Source of the DNA: Cordylochernes scorpioides
Lineage: Eukaryota; Arthropoda; Arachnida; Pseudoscorpiones; Chernetidae
Length of the DNA stretch: 64,000 bases
Direction: 5' to 3'
Assembly (NCBI GenBank): GCA_030710605.1
Contig: CP092863.1
Location: forward strand, 138,044,994 to 138,108,993
Under the pieces are notes generated by a model. The model was not told the DNA's origin. It searched no databases and saw nothing but the letters and a program-made list of their open reading frames with translations. Of the stretch, positions 40,396 to 50,339 are shown one piece after another (within the stretch, counting starts at the first letter, position 1; the number at the start of each line of letters is the position of its first letter). The translations under genes were made by a program, and so were the position numbers.

Positions 40396-40970
40396 ATTGC
40401 CATCTATCGTTAAAATTGTTTACACAAATAAATTTACTGGCAATGCGTTTCTTTTTTAAATATCATCAAATATTATCTCTACAGACCTTACTGCAATGGT
40501 ATGAGTTATTGAATGAGAGGGCTTGGCTCATCAGTAGTGAACCCTCTCAGCGGTTTCGCCAAATTAATCTCTAGCCCGCTCTACTATTGTATTGGACTGG
40601 TTTTGTTATATACCCTGCATTTTCTATGGATGGCAGCTTAGGGGTGTTTAAGGAACTATGGACATAAGCTTATAGGTCTGTAGAAGTACATACATCTAAT
40701 TTCAAGGTATTGCATCGAGCAAAGCTCTTCCGCAAAATATGTTTTCATAACCAATATATATTAGTAAATTAAATTTTATTGCCATCTATCGTTAAAATAT
40801 TTTACACAAATAAATTTACTGGCAATGCGTTTCTTTTTTAAATATCATCAAATATTATCTCTACAGACCTTACTGCAATGGTATTAAGGTCTGTAGAGAT
40901 AATATTTGATGATATTTAAAAAAGAAACGCATTGCCAGTAAATTTATTTGTGTAAAAAATGTATACTAAT
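40396..40970. mobile_element. Family H2 unit plus perfect 72-bp palindrome
   Basis: GGCTTGGCTCATCAGTAGTG ... CAGCGGTTTCGCCAA (40520-40562) is the minus-strand permuted hammerhead-like motif with a 5-bp TTGGC/GCCAA stem. The flank TTTACTGGCAATGCGTTTCT is present at about 40436 and again as both arms of 40801-40956. Confidence 0.75.
40801..40956. repeat. Perfect inverted repeat, 72-bp arms, 12-nt loop
   Basis: The left arm runs TTTACACAAATAAATTTACT to CTCTACAGACCTTA (40801-40872); the right arm (40885-40956) is its exact complement. The loop is CTGCAATGGTAT. Confidence 0.95.
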
Positions 40971-41021
40971 GTTTAAGAGTAAACATGAAATATTCACACA
41001 TAATTACTCCTTTTAAAAAAG

Positions 41022-41340
41022 TCACAAACACAAGAATGTATACACACACTTAATCTTTAGAAAATACACATAAACACACACACAGACTAATACACATACA
41101 ACACACACATATAATTCCAACCACACACAACAAAAGCAAAATTTATAAATTTTAAGGTCTTTTTCAACTCTTTCTTCTATTTTAATCCAAATATTCATTG
41201 GTCGAAGAGATTGGTAGGTGAGTAAACCAGCAGGGACGAAACTACCGCCGGGTTTAGTTTTGACAAGTACCGGCCCGGTACCAATCTCTTTCCATCCTGG
41301 TCGAACCATTATGGTTTCCATCAAAACAACACAAAAAATT
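41022..41340. other. CA-rich microsatellite region with a short minus ORF
   Basis: 41029-41140 is (CA)n-like. The minus frame 41324-41022 encodes RPGWKEIGTGPVLVKTKPGG and SFVPAGLLTYQSLRPMNIW; no family recognised. It could be a captured fragment. Confidence 0.35.
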
Positions 41341-41864
41341 TTACTCCATCTTACAATAAAATGTTGATATTTTTAAGTGTTTTCCACACAAAAAAAAAAA
41401 TAAAATAAATTATAAAATTACACAAAATATTACTTTAAAAAATATTTTAAAATGTTCTTTCTTAATAAATTTAAATTGTTTGATAAAAAGATTACATGGT
41501 TCTGTCTTTGCTCTTTTTCCTACTCTAATATCTTCAATTCTTCCTTTTTTTCTATGTTCTGCTTCAATGACGAGTAAAGTCCGATGTAATAAGCGTGAAC
41601 TTGTTATAGCCCTATATTGTTACATAAAGAATTAAAACCTTTTTGATACCCAAATAATAATATTTAATAATTTGTTTTAATCATCATTAATTTACAACTA
41701 CTTTTCATATAAATTATATTTAATTCTACTTATTCGTTCAGTAATAGCTTGCTATACTGACATTATACTCTCAATTCGACTTTATACTCTTAAATCAACA
41801 TCGAAATTTTCGATATCTTTCCTTGAAAAAATATTATAAAACCTTTTATATATATATATATATG

Positions 41865-42180
41865 AAAAAATAGTACAAATATAACATTGTACTGGGATAA
41901 GGTGCATAAATTAAGAAAAAGGCATCTCCTTATCGTGCAACTGAAAGTTTTTTTTTTTTTGGTCGTTGAGGTACAGCTTGCACCACGCTGATGAGGGCCA
42001 ACAGCCCGAAACGCGTCCGTGGTTAGCTTTTCTTGATTAATCAAGAATGGGTATTTGGCCAATTCTGGAATAATTAAAAATCAACGAGAATAGTTGATAT
42101 TTATTCCGATAGATGGCGCAAGCCATCAGCAACTTTCAGTTGCACGATAAGGAGATGCCTTCTTCTTAATATATATATAT
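41865..42180 (+). mobile_element. Family E TIR element carrying an intact hammerhead
   Basis: Inverted arms TTAAGAAAAAGGCATCTCCT (41909) and TATCGTGCAACTGAAAG versus CTTTCAGTTGCACGATAAGG and AGATGCC (42130-42160) enclose a T-run, the hammerhead, the palindrome TTCTTGATTAATCAAGAA, and GAATAGTTGATATTTATTCC. Relatives: 10875-11270 (no hammerhead), 23545-23760 and 49535-49660. Confidence 0.78.
41982..42023 (+). ncRNA. Type I hammerhead ribozyme with 2-bp stem III
   Basis: Stem I ACCACG (41982-41987) pairs with CGTGGT (42018-42023), 6 bp. The core CTGATGA is at 41988-41994. Stem II GGGC/GCCC has loop CAACA. GAAA is at 42008-42011. Stem III is AC/GT closed by GC (ACGCGT, palindromic). The cleavage triplet is GTC, after C42017. 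All core bases are conserved. Its element family differs from the 17168 and 25475 hammerheads. Confidence 0.87.
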
Positions 42181-42333
42181 ATATATATATTAAAATAAAG
42201 AAGGCATCTTATATATATATGTAATGTGGTGAGGGCCTGGTAGCCTCTTGTAGAATCCTGTCGACTAAAACTGTGGTGAAGTATCCAGTCGACTTAAACT
42301 ATGGTGTGAGTCCCTGTCAACCCTCGCTATACT

Positions 42334-42627
42334 GTGTTGACCGAGAGTAACAGTCAGGATGGGGAGTTTCCCAGTACCTCTCTGCACCTTGGAAGACCTT
42401 TTACAGTTCTCACAAAGTACAGGCAGTCGTGGTCGAGGCAGAGTGGAAAGCTTGGGAATGTCCACACAAAAAACGAAGACACAGTTGCACTAAGAAAGTT
42501 CCGTGAACAGATCAAAGTTGAGCTAGGAGCGAAAGATGGAGAGATAGAAGATTTCTTACTGGTCTACATGATGGATGAGATGGACCTGGGGTACGACCGA
42601 CAAGGGCTCGCGCTGATGCTGAACTGA
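42334..42627 (+). CDS. Possible host exon or small protein with a Nab2/ZC3H14-like helical segment
   Basis: A 97-codon frame lies in a locally GC-richer island (42230-42780). Its C-terminal half, FREQIKVELGAKDGEIEDFL followed by LVYMMDEMDLG and LALMLN, resembles by eye the N-terminal helical (PWI-like) domain of ZC3H14/Nab2 poly(A)-binding proteins in the spacing of L-G-A, E-x-x-D-[YF] and the final hydrophobic L-x-L pattern. The N-terminal half has no resemblance and may not be coding; a first exon could start within the frame. Resemblance from memory only, so this is tentative. Confidence 0.28.
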   Translation: MLTESNSQDGEFPSTSLHLGRPFTVLTKYRQSWSRQSGKLGNVHTKNEDTVALRKFREQIKVELGAKDGEIEDFLLVYMMDEMDLGYDRQGLALMLN

Positions 42628-42639
42628 CTGTATTTTTAG

Positions 42640-43009
42640 CTAGGACGGGGGCTTTATATACCGTTTCTGAGAAAGGGGGTTTTGCATTTCAACAGATGTG
42701 AAGAGTGTGGGTCGTCTGGTGACAATCTAAACTGGCGCCGTGGCAGTTTCCATTTTTAGACCTTGTTGTGGGAATTCTAAATCTATCTCGATTTTAGACG
42801 TTATGACTTCTATATCTTGCTTAGCTCAACTCTTAATATATTACAGAGTTTTATTTATTTATCCTCAGTTTGTACCAAGTACAATACATATGATGATGTA
42901 ATGATACATGTCAATCATGCGTATAATCATTTGCAGATGTGTTTCTATTATACAACATGAAAATCTTGTTATAAGTTATATACAATATGGGGTTGTTGGT
43001 TTAAATTAC
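42640..43009. other. Unassigned spacer
   Basis: No gene or repeat recognised; the first 100 bp keep the higher GC of the preceding ORF. Confidence 0.3.
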
Positions 43010-43611
43010 CATATATATATATATAAATGAATGTTTGTATGTTTGTTTGTATGTATGTCCGGTATACAAATTCGCAGTAGTTCACTAATTCAAAGTTCAC
43101 TTCATCAATTATTAAAACTATATATTTTTAGTCAGAAAATGATGATGACGATATTGCTGTATCATGTTTGATTATCAGATACAAAATTATATCGGGAAAA
43201 ATTCCCAAAAGCAGAGACCACGGGTGAAACCAGTTCATTATTTTGTATGCAGGAACAAAATTCTAACAGAAAACATTCATTCGAGCAGAAAACAAAAGCC
43301 AGATCATCTTTCTATAAAAATATAGCTTCTCAGACACAAAGTTTGGAGCGGGACGTTTCACAAGAGTGACATCCACGGCGCCAATTTATAATTGTAACGA
43401 ATAGTATTTGAAAATCTAAATAATATAATTTTCAAATATCGTTGTGAAAATTTACATATTTATTTTTATATTTTAAAAACACACAAAGTTTGGAGCGGGA
43501 CGTTTCACAAAAGTGACATCCACGGTGCCAATTTATAATTGTAACGAATAGTATTTGAATAAAAACATTTAATCGGGTAAAACCCGGGCGTGGCCCGGGT
43601 CATTCGGCTAG
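43010..43611 (+). mobile_element. Non-autonomous Helitron-like element, chimeric
   Basis: The left end (TA run, AATGAATGTTTGTATGTTTG, ACAAATTCGCAGTAGTTCAC) matches 16533 and 17739; the right half (43130-43611) matches the 39780-40113 type and ends CTAG (43608-43611). AGTTTGGAGCGGGACGTTTC is repeated at 43340 and 43488, an internal duplication. Confidence 0.65.
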
Positions 43612-43900
43612 TATGTTATAAATAAAAAATGAATAGAGATTTCCTACTTGAATTTAGATCATGTTGAGGATTATGGTAATGTAAGTTATTTGCTGGTTCT
43701 TTTTAGTACTATATGGTATTGGTGATGCAGTCGTGGCAAGAATCTTGAAAGTAAAATAATAAAAATAGTAAAGATTAGAAATCGCTTTAATTGAGCTTAT
43801 AAGATATACAAAAACATAATTTGATAAAAGTACTGCCTGGCTTAAGGCGTAAGAATAAAAATGAAAAGCTTATTTACATAATGTACAAAGGTTTTGAGCC
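43612..43900. other. Unassigned spacer
   Basis: AT-rich, no gene recognised. Confidence 0.3.
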
Positions 43901-43914
43901 GGCCATCGGGAAAG

Positions 43915-45464
43915 AGAGAGAGAGAAAATATCTTTATTTACGGGCTACTAACCAAAAGTTATGATTTTTGAGCCCAAAATCGATGTCAGGTGGCAAGGGA
44001 CCCTAGGATGTGGAAGCAGGAGATGTCTCGCAGGGGTGGTGGAAACGTTGGGCAAGCAGGGGAATAGCGCCAGGGTGCAGTGAGGCGGGTGCGTTGAATA
44101 GGCCAGGAATCCAGGAGAAGTGGCAGATGGAAATGGAGGCAGAAGGTCCTTGAAGCCTAGAACTTGAGGGCCCTAGACTTCAGGATGGGGCAGCTTGAGG
44201 CTCTCGCCTCGTGCTTGTCAGGAAGGCCCTGGGAGCAGCAGTTGGCACATTTGGAGGTGCGCTGGTCAGCAATGGATGGGCAGGTTCGGCCTTCATGGCC
44301 GTCTTCACCGCAGTGGAAGCACTTAGGAGCTCTGGTGCATTGGGCAGAGTTGTGGCCGAAGCCACAACAGCGGAAGCAGACGCGGGCGCGGATGGACTCC
44401 TCGAAGTTGAGGATTACTCCATCCATCACGATCCTCCCGCGAACGCCCAGGGCTCTAAAGGTCTTGAGGTCCACCTCGATGAAGGCGGTGCAGGTCCCGT
44501 TTCTGGGTGCAGAACGGTGCGCCACGCGCACCACCTTGTCCCCAGGAAGTTTTCTAACAGCAGCGGTTTCCAGGAAGGTCTCCTCAATTGTGGAGTTGGA
44601 TGTCTCCTCATCCACTTTGAAGAGGCAGATCCGTGGCAGGATCTCCTTCTGCTGGCGGACCTTCATTCCATTCAACTTGCTGGCCAGGGAGGTTGTAACC
44701 TCAGGGATGGTGTCAGGATTGCTGGAATGGAGGACCAGCTTCCCCTTGGTGCGCAGGGAGGCCCAAACGTCTTGGGGGAGAGTGTGAGCAGCGCGGACTG
44801 TTTTCAGCATCTCCCTTGGGTCAGCCTGTGGGTCATCTGAGATGACCACTGTGTGGGCCGCTGATTTTTCTCCATGAAGGATCACTTGGGCGGCCGCAGG
44901 CTTGGAGACGTGGGAAGGCACAGGTTTTGAAGGACCATTCAGGTTTGTCCTCTTTGCAGGCGGGTTGGGAGCTTCAGACTGCTTCCTTTTGGTTGGAGCA
45001 GGAGCAGGCAGGGTGGAGGCAGGCTTCTTGGCAGGGAGAGCAGCAGGAGCAGGAGTGGCGGGCTTGATTGGGTCAGTCTGGGAGCTGGTTTCATTGCAGG
45101 AAGGAGCAGGGCAGGTTTGAGTGCCGCGGCAAGCAGTCTTGGGCTTGTTGGCCTCCTCAATTTCGTCCAACTCTGCGAAGGACTCGAGGGTGTCAGTGAG
45201 GTTCTCTACATTGGTAGCGAGGGCCTTGATCATTTCAGTCCGCGAGGCGATGTAGCGGATCAGGTCCTCATGCAGGGATTTCAGGGCAGGATGGCCAATG
45301 GAGCTCAGGATGCTGCAGTTGCGTGAGATCACCATCTCATCTTCCCTCTCCAGGTCGGCGACGTTCACGATGCGGGTTGTAGGCTTGTAGGCCTTCTTTT
45401 TCTTCTTGGCAGGATTCATGTCAAGAGCGACAATTATTAACAGGTCAGCCAAAACGACCACGAG
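43915..45464 (-). mobile_element. ORF1-only LINE, intact, with 14-bp target duplication
   Basis: GGCCATCGGGAAAG occurs on both sides (43901-43914 and 45465-45478). Between them, on the minus strand, lie a 45-nt leader, a complete ORF1, a 3' UTR of about 200 nt, AATAAAG and a (TC)n end. ORF2 is absent, and the join from ORF1 to the 3' UTR is clean. This format matches half-LINE (HAL1-like) non-autonomous elements. Confidence 0.88.
44157..45419 (-). CDS. LINE ORF1 / Gag-like zinc-knuckle protein (420 aa)
   Basis: Likely RNA-binding protein packaging the element's RNA. The start MNPAKKKKKAYKP (45419) is preferred over the upstream ATG at 45470, which lies inside the target duplication. N-terminal helical region (about residues 20-95, LHEDLIRYIASRTEMIKALA), a Pro/Ala-rich basic linker (about 100-180), an RRM-like region with ICLFKVDEE and TAFIEVDLKTF, then three cysteine motifs: CFRCCGFGHNSAQC, CFHCGEDGHEGRTC and CANCCSQG...HEARASSC. 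This matches Gag-like ORF1 proteins of Jockey/R1-type LINEs. No stops or frameshifts. GC content is much higher than in the flanks. Confidence 0.9.
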   Translation of the reverse strand: MNPAKKKKKAYKPTTRIVNVADLEREDEMVISRNCSILSSIGHPALKSLHEDLIRYIASRTEMIKALATNVENLTDTLESFAELDEIEEANKPKTACRGTQTCPAPSCNETSSQTDPIKPATPAPAALPAKKPASTLPAPAPTKRKQSEAPNPPAKRTNLNGPSKPVPSHVSKPAAAQVILHGEKSAAHTVVISDDPQADPREMLKTVRAAHTLPQDVWASLRTKGKLVLHSSNPDTIPEVTTSLASKLNGMKVRQQKEILPRICLFKVDEETSNSTIEETFLETAAVRKLPGDKVVRVAHRSAPRNGTCTAFIEVDLKTFRALGVRGRIVMDGVILNFEESIRARVCFRCCGFGHNSAQCTRAPKCFHCGEDGHEGRTCPSIADQRTSKCANCCSQGLPDKHEARASSCPILKSRALKF

Positions 45465-45478
45465 GGCCATCGGGAAAG

Positions 45479-46248
45479 AACAACAACGAGTTTTTATAGG
45501 GGAAGCATGACCTCTGGCGGTCGATTTAACAGAGTATTTGGATCTATGAAATATAAATTTGAATAGAAAATATTTTAAAATAACATTTCCCCCCTGTGAA
45601 GAAAATAATATGGGTTAATTGAGAGGAAAGTGATAAAAATATAGCTTTAAAAAAAAAAAAAAGATAAAATGATTGATGTAATGAAAACAACATGAGAAGT
45701 GATATTCACTTATTATATTGGTTTTTGGATAGTAACCAATAGACAGGAAAGTACAAAATGGTATAAAGTGTGAATGATTATTTAAAAAGTGAGAAATAAA
45801 AGGATGATATTCCTTGATCATATTGGCTTGTTGTGAGCCAATAGATTGGAAAAGTAGTGAGAAAATGGTACACATATATTATTAATGAGGAAGAAAAATA
45901 AAATGCAGAATTATTAAAAATTATATAATTGAAAATTTTAAGAAAAGATAACATAGAAAACAAATTAATTGTATTGGTAAAGGATAGGCAGCAACACTTT
46001 ATTTATTATCATTTACAAAGCACGCGATATCCGTCTTGGACATTTGCATGCATACACAAGTTTGGGAGCTTATTTACAGTAATTATTAATATGATTTTAG
46101 TTATTATAATAAAAATTATTAACATATTTGTCAGTTAGTTAACGATTTAATTACCCTATAATGAATATTAGTGAAAATCACAGATATAAGAACAGAAATT
46201 TAGAGCTATTTACAGCATATAACTATATATCAGTTATTACAGCCCAGG
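45479..46248. other. Unassigned AT-rich region with a weak duplication
   Basis: About 45700-45790 and 45800-45880 share AAT/GATATTC and AATAGA..GGAAA-AGTA patterns, a roughly 110-bp decayed tandem duplication. No gene. Confidence 0.35.
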
Positions 46249-47840
46249 CTATCTATTACTAAAAAACATTCTACAAAATCTATTAAAATTTATATACATA
46301 TATCTATTATTAACTATTTGATTTAGACAATTTATATTTATTTGATTTTTGACTCTCAAGTCCTCTACAAGTCGACAGTCCGTTAGAATATGTACAGGAT
46401 TTTCTTCTTCTGCACCACATGAGCATTTAGGCGAATCCGTCTTTCTGACTTTATACAAATATGATCTAACGTTACCGTGTCCAGTAAAAAATTGGACATT
46501 GTAAAAATTTGGCTTGACATATTTGGGTATTTGGGAATCAGTGAAGAAGGACTTGAAAATGGTATTAGTCTTCTCATAGTATTTCTGCAATTTTTCCCTT
46601 ATATAATTAGAAATTATATTCCTACTTGAAGAGTCAAATCGGTTGTAATTTATTTCGGTTTTCAACATGTTAGATTCAATATATTCAGTAAGTTTGGGGA
46701 CTTGTGCAAGTATATGTGTACAATCAGATGATGTTGTACTGTAGGCCTGTATACAATGTTTTAATATACTTTATTGAAGAGAATTTAGTTTGTCCTTAGA
46801 CCTTTTGTTTATGAATGGATACCATATTGGATAACCATAAGTAATTTTACTTCGATATAATGTCTTATACAATATCAGTCTTCGTCTGAAGTCTAGACCC
46901 CATGCTTTCTTTGTCAGGCCAAATAGGTATCCACTAGCTCTAGTTACTTTATGATCATTTCATTAATGTGAGGCGTAAAGTCCAGTTTGCTTCTGACTAG
47001 GTGATTTTTAATAGTCACTCCTAGGATCTTAAGTTCTTCAACCGGTTTAATTAACTTGCTACCTGAGACTATTATATCGCTATTGCATTTATATAAATAT
47101 AATATCTTTGTTTTTTCATCTGACAATTTTAATTTACGACTTTCATACCACATATTGATTTTTCTTAATACATTATCTATTGTCTTTCTTAGTTGTTCAG
47201 GAGTTTTATTCCAACATATTAACGTAATACCATCTGCATATCCTATTGTTTCACAATTATCATCCAGATTATTATTCAGTATCTCATTAATAAGAATATT
47301 CCATAATGTGGGAGACAGTGGTCCTCCCTGTGGACATCCTTTACTTAGTTTCTTATTAATTTCAGTTGAGGAATATCTAAATCTTATTCTTCTATTATCA
47401 AAGTATGATTGTAGAAGTTTTATCATTGAAGCCTGCACACCATCTTCATCTAGTCTTTTCATCAAGGCCGGCCACCATGCATTATCAAACGCTGCACTAA
47501 TATCCACTGCAATTATTGCTGCATATTCTCTTGTTTTATGTTCTAACGCAATTTTTATTATTTCAGTTAGTGCAGTAATAGTATATTTCGATCTTCTAAA
47601 GCCATGTTGTCGATCACTTAGTAAATTAAAATCTTCATAATATTTTATTATTCTGTTATTAATTATTTTTTTCAAATATTTTAGAAATGTTGGAATTAAG
47701 ACATAAAGGTCTATAATTTTTAAAGTTATTAAAATCTGTTTTTCCCGGTTTCGGAATAATTATTGCCTCTGCTCTTTTCCATTCAGCAGCAAGACTTGAT
47801 GATTATAAGAAAATAAGCCATTTGTGAAAAAGCAATAAGT
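46249..47840 (-). pseudogene. Non-LTR retrotransposon ORF2 (reverse transcriptase to C-terminus), dead
   Basis: The minus strand reads EWKRAEAIIIPKPGKTDF (RT block 1, about 47790), LCLNSNISKIFEK, then after a frameshift in an A-run near 47670: HGFRRSKYTITAL, AVDISAAFDNAWW, GCPQGGPLSPTLWNILINEI, then GYADGITLI where the catalytic YADD is YADG. Further on come LSDEKTKILYLY and LKILGVTI. The C-terminal piece (46249-46668) has TGHGNVRSYLYK and zinc motif CSCGAEEENPVHILTDC. Endonuclease and 5' part missing. Order and TGHG motif fit Jockey/R1-like LINEs. Confidence 0.85.
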
Positions 47841-48904
47841 TGAGACAAGATTAATGTACAAAAGGCAAATGTGAATACAAGGAATGAACAGGTAAAGATT
47901 TTAAAAAGGTAATGGCAAGAATAAAGAATGGTCATTTGAAGAAAAATAATCAAGGTGGATAATAAGAGGTAAAATTTTACATAATTGATATCGCTAAATT
48001 TACATATTGGCAGAAACGTTTTTAGACATTAATTACATATGAAATAAGTAATGGGGGTAAAAATGCAAATTTTGAAAATAAAAACATATTGTCAAATAAG
48101 ATTAAATAAGAAATAGCAAAATATTAAAAGTTTGGGAATTTAAACACAAGTTACATAGGATATTGTGGTCTATGGTAAAAATATGATAAACAATGTCAAA
48201 GATAGCTTAATAAAATATTGAAGATGTGGGAAATAGGTAATGTTATTTTGTTGTTGTGTTCCCGGCCGACTGTTTTACATATGGTGTGTTAAAATGGTAT
48301 AACCTTATTGCAAAAATTAAATAAAAAATGAAATGAGATATATTTAATAACTAATTATACAAAGGAAAATAAGATTTAAAAGGATTAAAAGGTGTGATAA
48401 AATTTAAAGGGCAAAAAAAACAACTATGGTAGAATTGATATGCAAAAATGATTTGAGAAAAGGTAAATAACTAAGAAAATAGACATTATATATTGTATGC
48501 GAAAACTAAAATAGCAGGAAAAAGTGGGAGCATGGAAGACAGGTAGACAGATATAAAGTACCTTGGAAAGGATGATTCCGGCTTGATTTGAAGACCTCGG
48601 GAGATTGCTGGTGTTGGGCGGAAGGTGTGATGGCTGGAGTGGCTGTAGATGACTGGTGTTGCAGAGGATGGCTGGAGTTGATTTCCGGAGATGGCTGTAT
48701 GGAGTTAACTGGAGATGTTGGCTGGTTGCGTTGAAGCTGACTATTTGGTTGGCATAATGGAATTAAGCTATTTTTGGCTGGAGTGGCATATTAGGTTGAT
48801 GGCTTTGTTTACAGTATTTGCATATGTGATATTGAATAATATTGATTTTCCCATTTTAAACAGGTAAATATCCTGTCGGCTTCTTGTTATAAAATATATA
48901 CACT
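47841..48904. other. Unassigned AT-rich region, with GC-richer GGCTGGAG repeats
   Basis: 48550-48800 contains irregular repeats of ATGGCTGGAGTTGA and TGGCTG. No ORF with recognisable motif. Confidence 0.35.
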
Positions 48905-49100
48905 CATAGACAAAATTTTACTAAACCAATTGGAACCATTGGAGAAGAACTGCATTCTACAATGGATTCCTGCCCATGTTGGGATCGAGGGTAATGAGAA
49001 GGCGGATGAATTAGCAAAGAAAGCCAGAAGGTTGAGCCAAAGGAAAGAACAAATGTCAGTATTTGATGCTGATGCTTTGGCAAAATACAAGACGATTTAA
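48905..49100 (+). pseudogene. LINE RNase H fragment
   Basis: In frame to the stop at 49098: LNQLEPLEKNCILQWIPAHV, GIEGNEKADELAKKARRLSQ, then KYKTI. WIPAHVGIEGNEKADELAK is the last part of RNase H of Jockey/R1-type LINEs, including the GNE..AD helix. Upstream catalytic parts are absent. The join at ATACACTCATAGACAAAAT resembles a MITE D end. Confidence 0.75.
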
Positions 49101-49149
49101 CAAAAGGAAAGATCAAATATGCGAAATAAACTTTCTGAGAGAAGAATTA

Positions 49150-49500
49150 CATAGGCAATAAGGCACGAATGTTTCTTTTACACATAAGACAAACTTCTAT
49201 TATCCTTACTGCGATTAAAAATATTGGGAGGGCTTGGCTCATCAGTGGTGAACCCTCCTAGCGGTTTCCCTCTCCCAGCTTTATAAGCAGGATCGTCCAA
49301 TATAGTATTAAAGCTCTAAGAAGCGGTCTGGTAGATTAAATTGGGGAAACTGCTGGAAGACTTTACCACTGGTGAGCCAAGCCCTCCCAATATTTTTCAT
49401 CGCAGCAAGGACAGTAGAAGTTTGATTTATGTGCAAAATAAACATTCGCATCTTAATGTTTTCCTTTCCTGTGTTTAGATGGCACGTTATTGCTTTATAT
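49150..49500. mobile_element. Family H2 inverted pair, small copy
   Basis: Minus motif GGCTTGGCTCATCAGTGGTG...GCGGTTTCCC at 49211-49270; plus motif TTGGGGAAACTGCTGGAAGA...CTGGTGAGCCAA at 49341-49380. Outer flanks ACAAACTTCTATTATCCTTA and its mirror lie at about 49188 and 49425. Confidence 0.7.
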
Positions 49501-49534
49501 GGATTCTCCTTCTTTGTAACTTTGCGTATATTAA

Positions 49535-49660
49535 GAACAAAGCGTCTTCTTAATCGTGCAACTAAAAGTTGATAGTGCGCCATCTATTGGATTAAATATC
49601 AACTAATCGTTGATTTTTAAAAATTATTTTAGAATATTGTGACCATATTCCCCTTATTGA
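49535..49660 (-). mobile_element. Family E end fragment
   Basis: The minus strand AAAAATCAACGATTAGTTGA, TAGATGGCGCAC, TATCAACTTTTAGTTGCACG matches 42075-42150. No hammerhead. Confidence 0.6.
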
Positions 49661-49689
49661 TAAATTAATAATTATTTCTTACGCAAATA

Positions 49690-49945
49690 CAACTCCACAA
49701 GTTAGCGCAAATGACCAAACGGGGCTCTGGTACACTTATAAGTGCAAAAGTCGGACTGCGCGCTTTCTATATGTGTAGTAATTCAAAATATTTTATTGGC
49801 ACTTTTAGTCAATTTTTACAAAATTTAATCAGAAATTAAACAAAGAATTGTCTATATGTGTAGAGATGTGGTGCACTAGCAGTAAAATCTGTAGCTAACT
49901 ACCCACCATTATTATCATAGCCCGTACTACGCATTCTAGAGATAA
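49690..49945 (+). mobile_element. SINE body with 74-bp nested insertion and 12-bp target duplication
   Basis: The SINE body (ACCAAACGGGGCTCTGGTAC, ACTACCCACC) is split: CTATATGTGTAG occurs on both sides of a short insert (about 49788-49850), which on the minus strand ends GTGCCAATAAAATATTTTG, like a truncated retro-insert with an AATAAA signal. Confidence 0.68.
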
Positions 49946-50339
49946 TAACAAATATTATGATTTCCTTTTTCATGAGTTAATGGTGGCAGTAAATTAGACT
50001 TCCCCCCAAGTCTTATGTCAGATTGGGACAATCACCACTACTGCCATCTACCGACGACTGGAGTCCCAACTAATTACCAGATAATTAGCATAGTCTAATT
50101 GACCCGGATTCTCATTTGTCGTCTTCCCAACAGAGCTCACGGTGCCATGAGGACAAGGTATACTCGATGGGAGAAATATTCCATTTAAAAAATTGCCCAT
50201 CATAAAGTGTTGTGAAGTCTTCCCTTCGTGTCTTTACTGAACCTATAACGGTAAACTTCTATATTGTTTTCCTGGAGGCTCTTTCCTCACCTGTGTTGCT
50301 CCTGACGCTTATGTACACTCATGGACAAAACTTACTGAC
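49946..50339. other. Unassigned spacer
   Basis: No gene recognised. It ends in a partial MITE D terminus (TACACTCATGGACAAAACTT at 50314). Confidence 0.35.

Larger units (their letters stand above)
40181..41731. mobile_element. TIR element of 1.55 kb holding family H2 sequences
   Basis: About 70-bp inverted ends: GTAGAATTAAATATATTTAT and ATGAAAAGTAGTTGTAAATT at the left, mirrored at 41668-41731. The right part (41500-41620) contains GACGAGTAAAGTCCGATG, related to the 14373-15428 foldback. No transposase. It directly abuts the Tc1-like right end at 40168. Confidence 0.75.

Noticed and set aside
44164-44840. Two overlapping plus-strand ORFs of about 208 codons
   Set aside because: They are antisense shadows of the GC-rich LINE ORF1 on the minus strand and have no motif of their own.
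45420-45470. Upstream ATG giving MALVVVLADLL as a signal-like N-terminus for LINE ORF1
   Set aside because: The ATG lies inside the target-site duplication, so it is host DNA; the true start is MNPAKKK at 45419.
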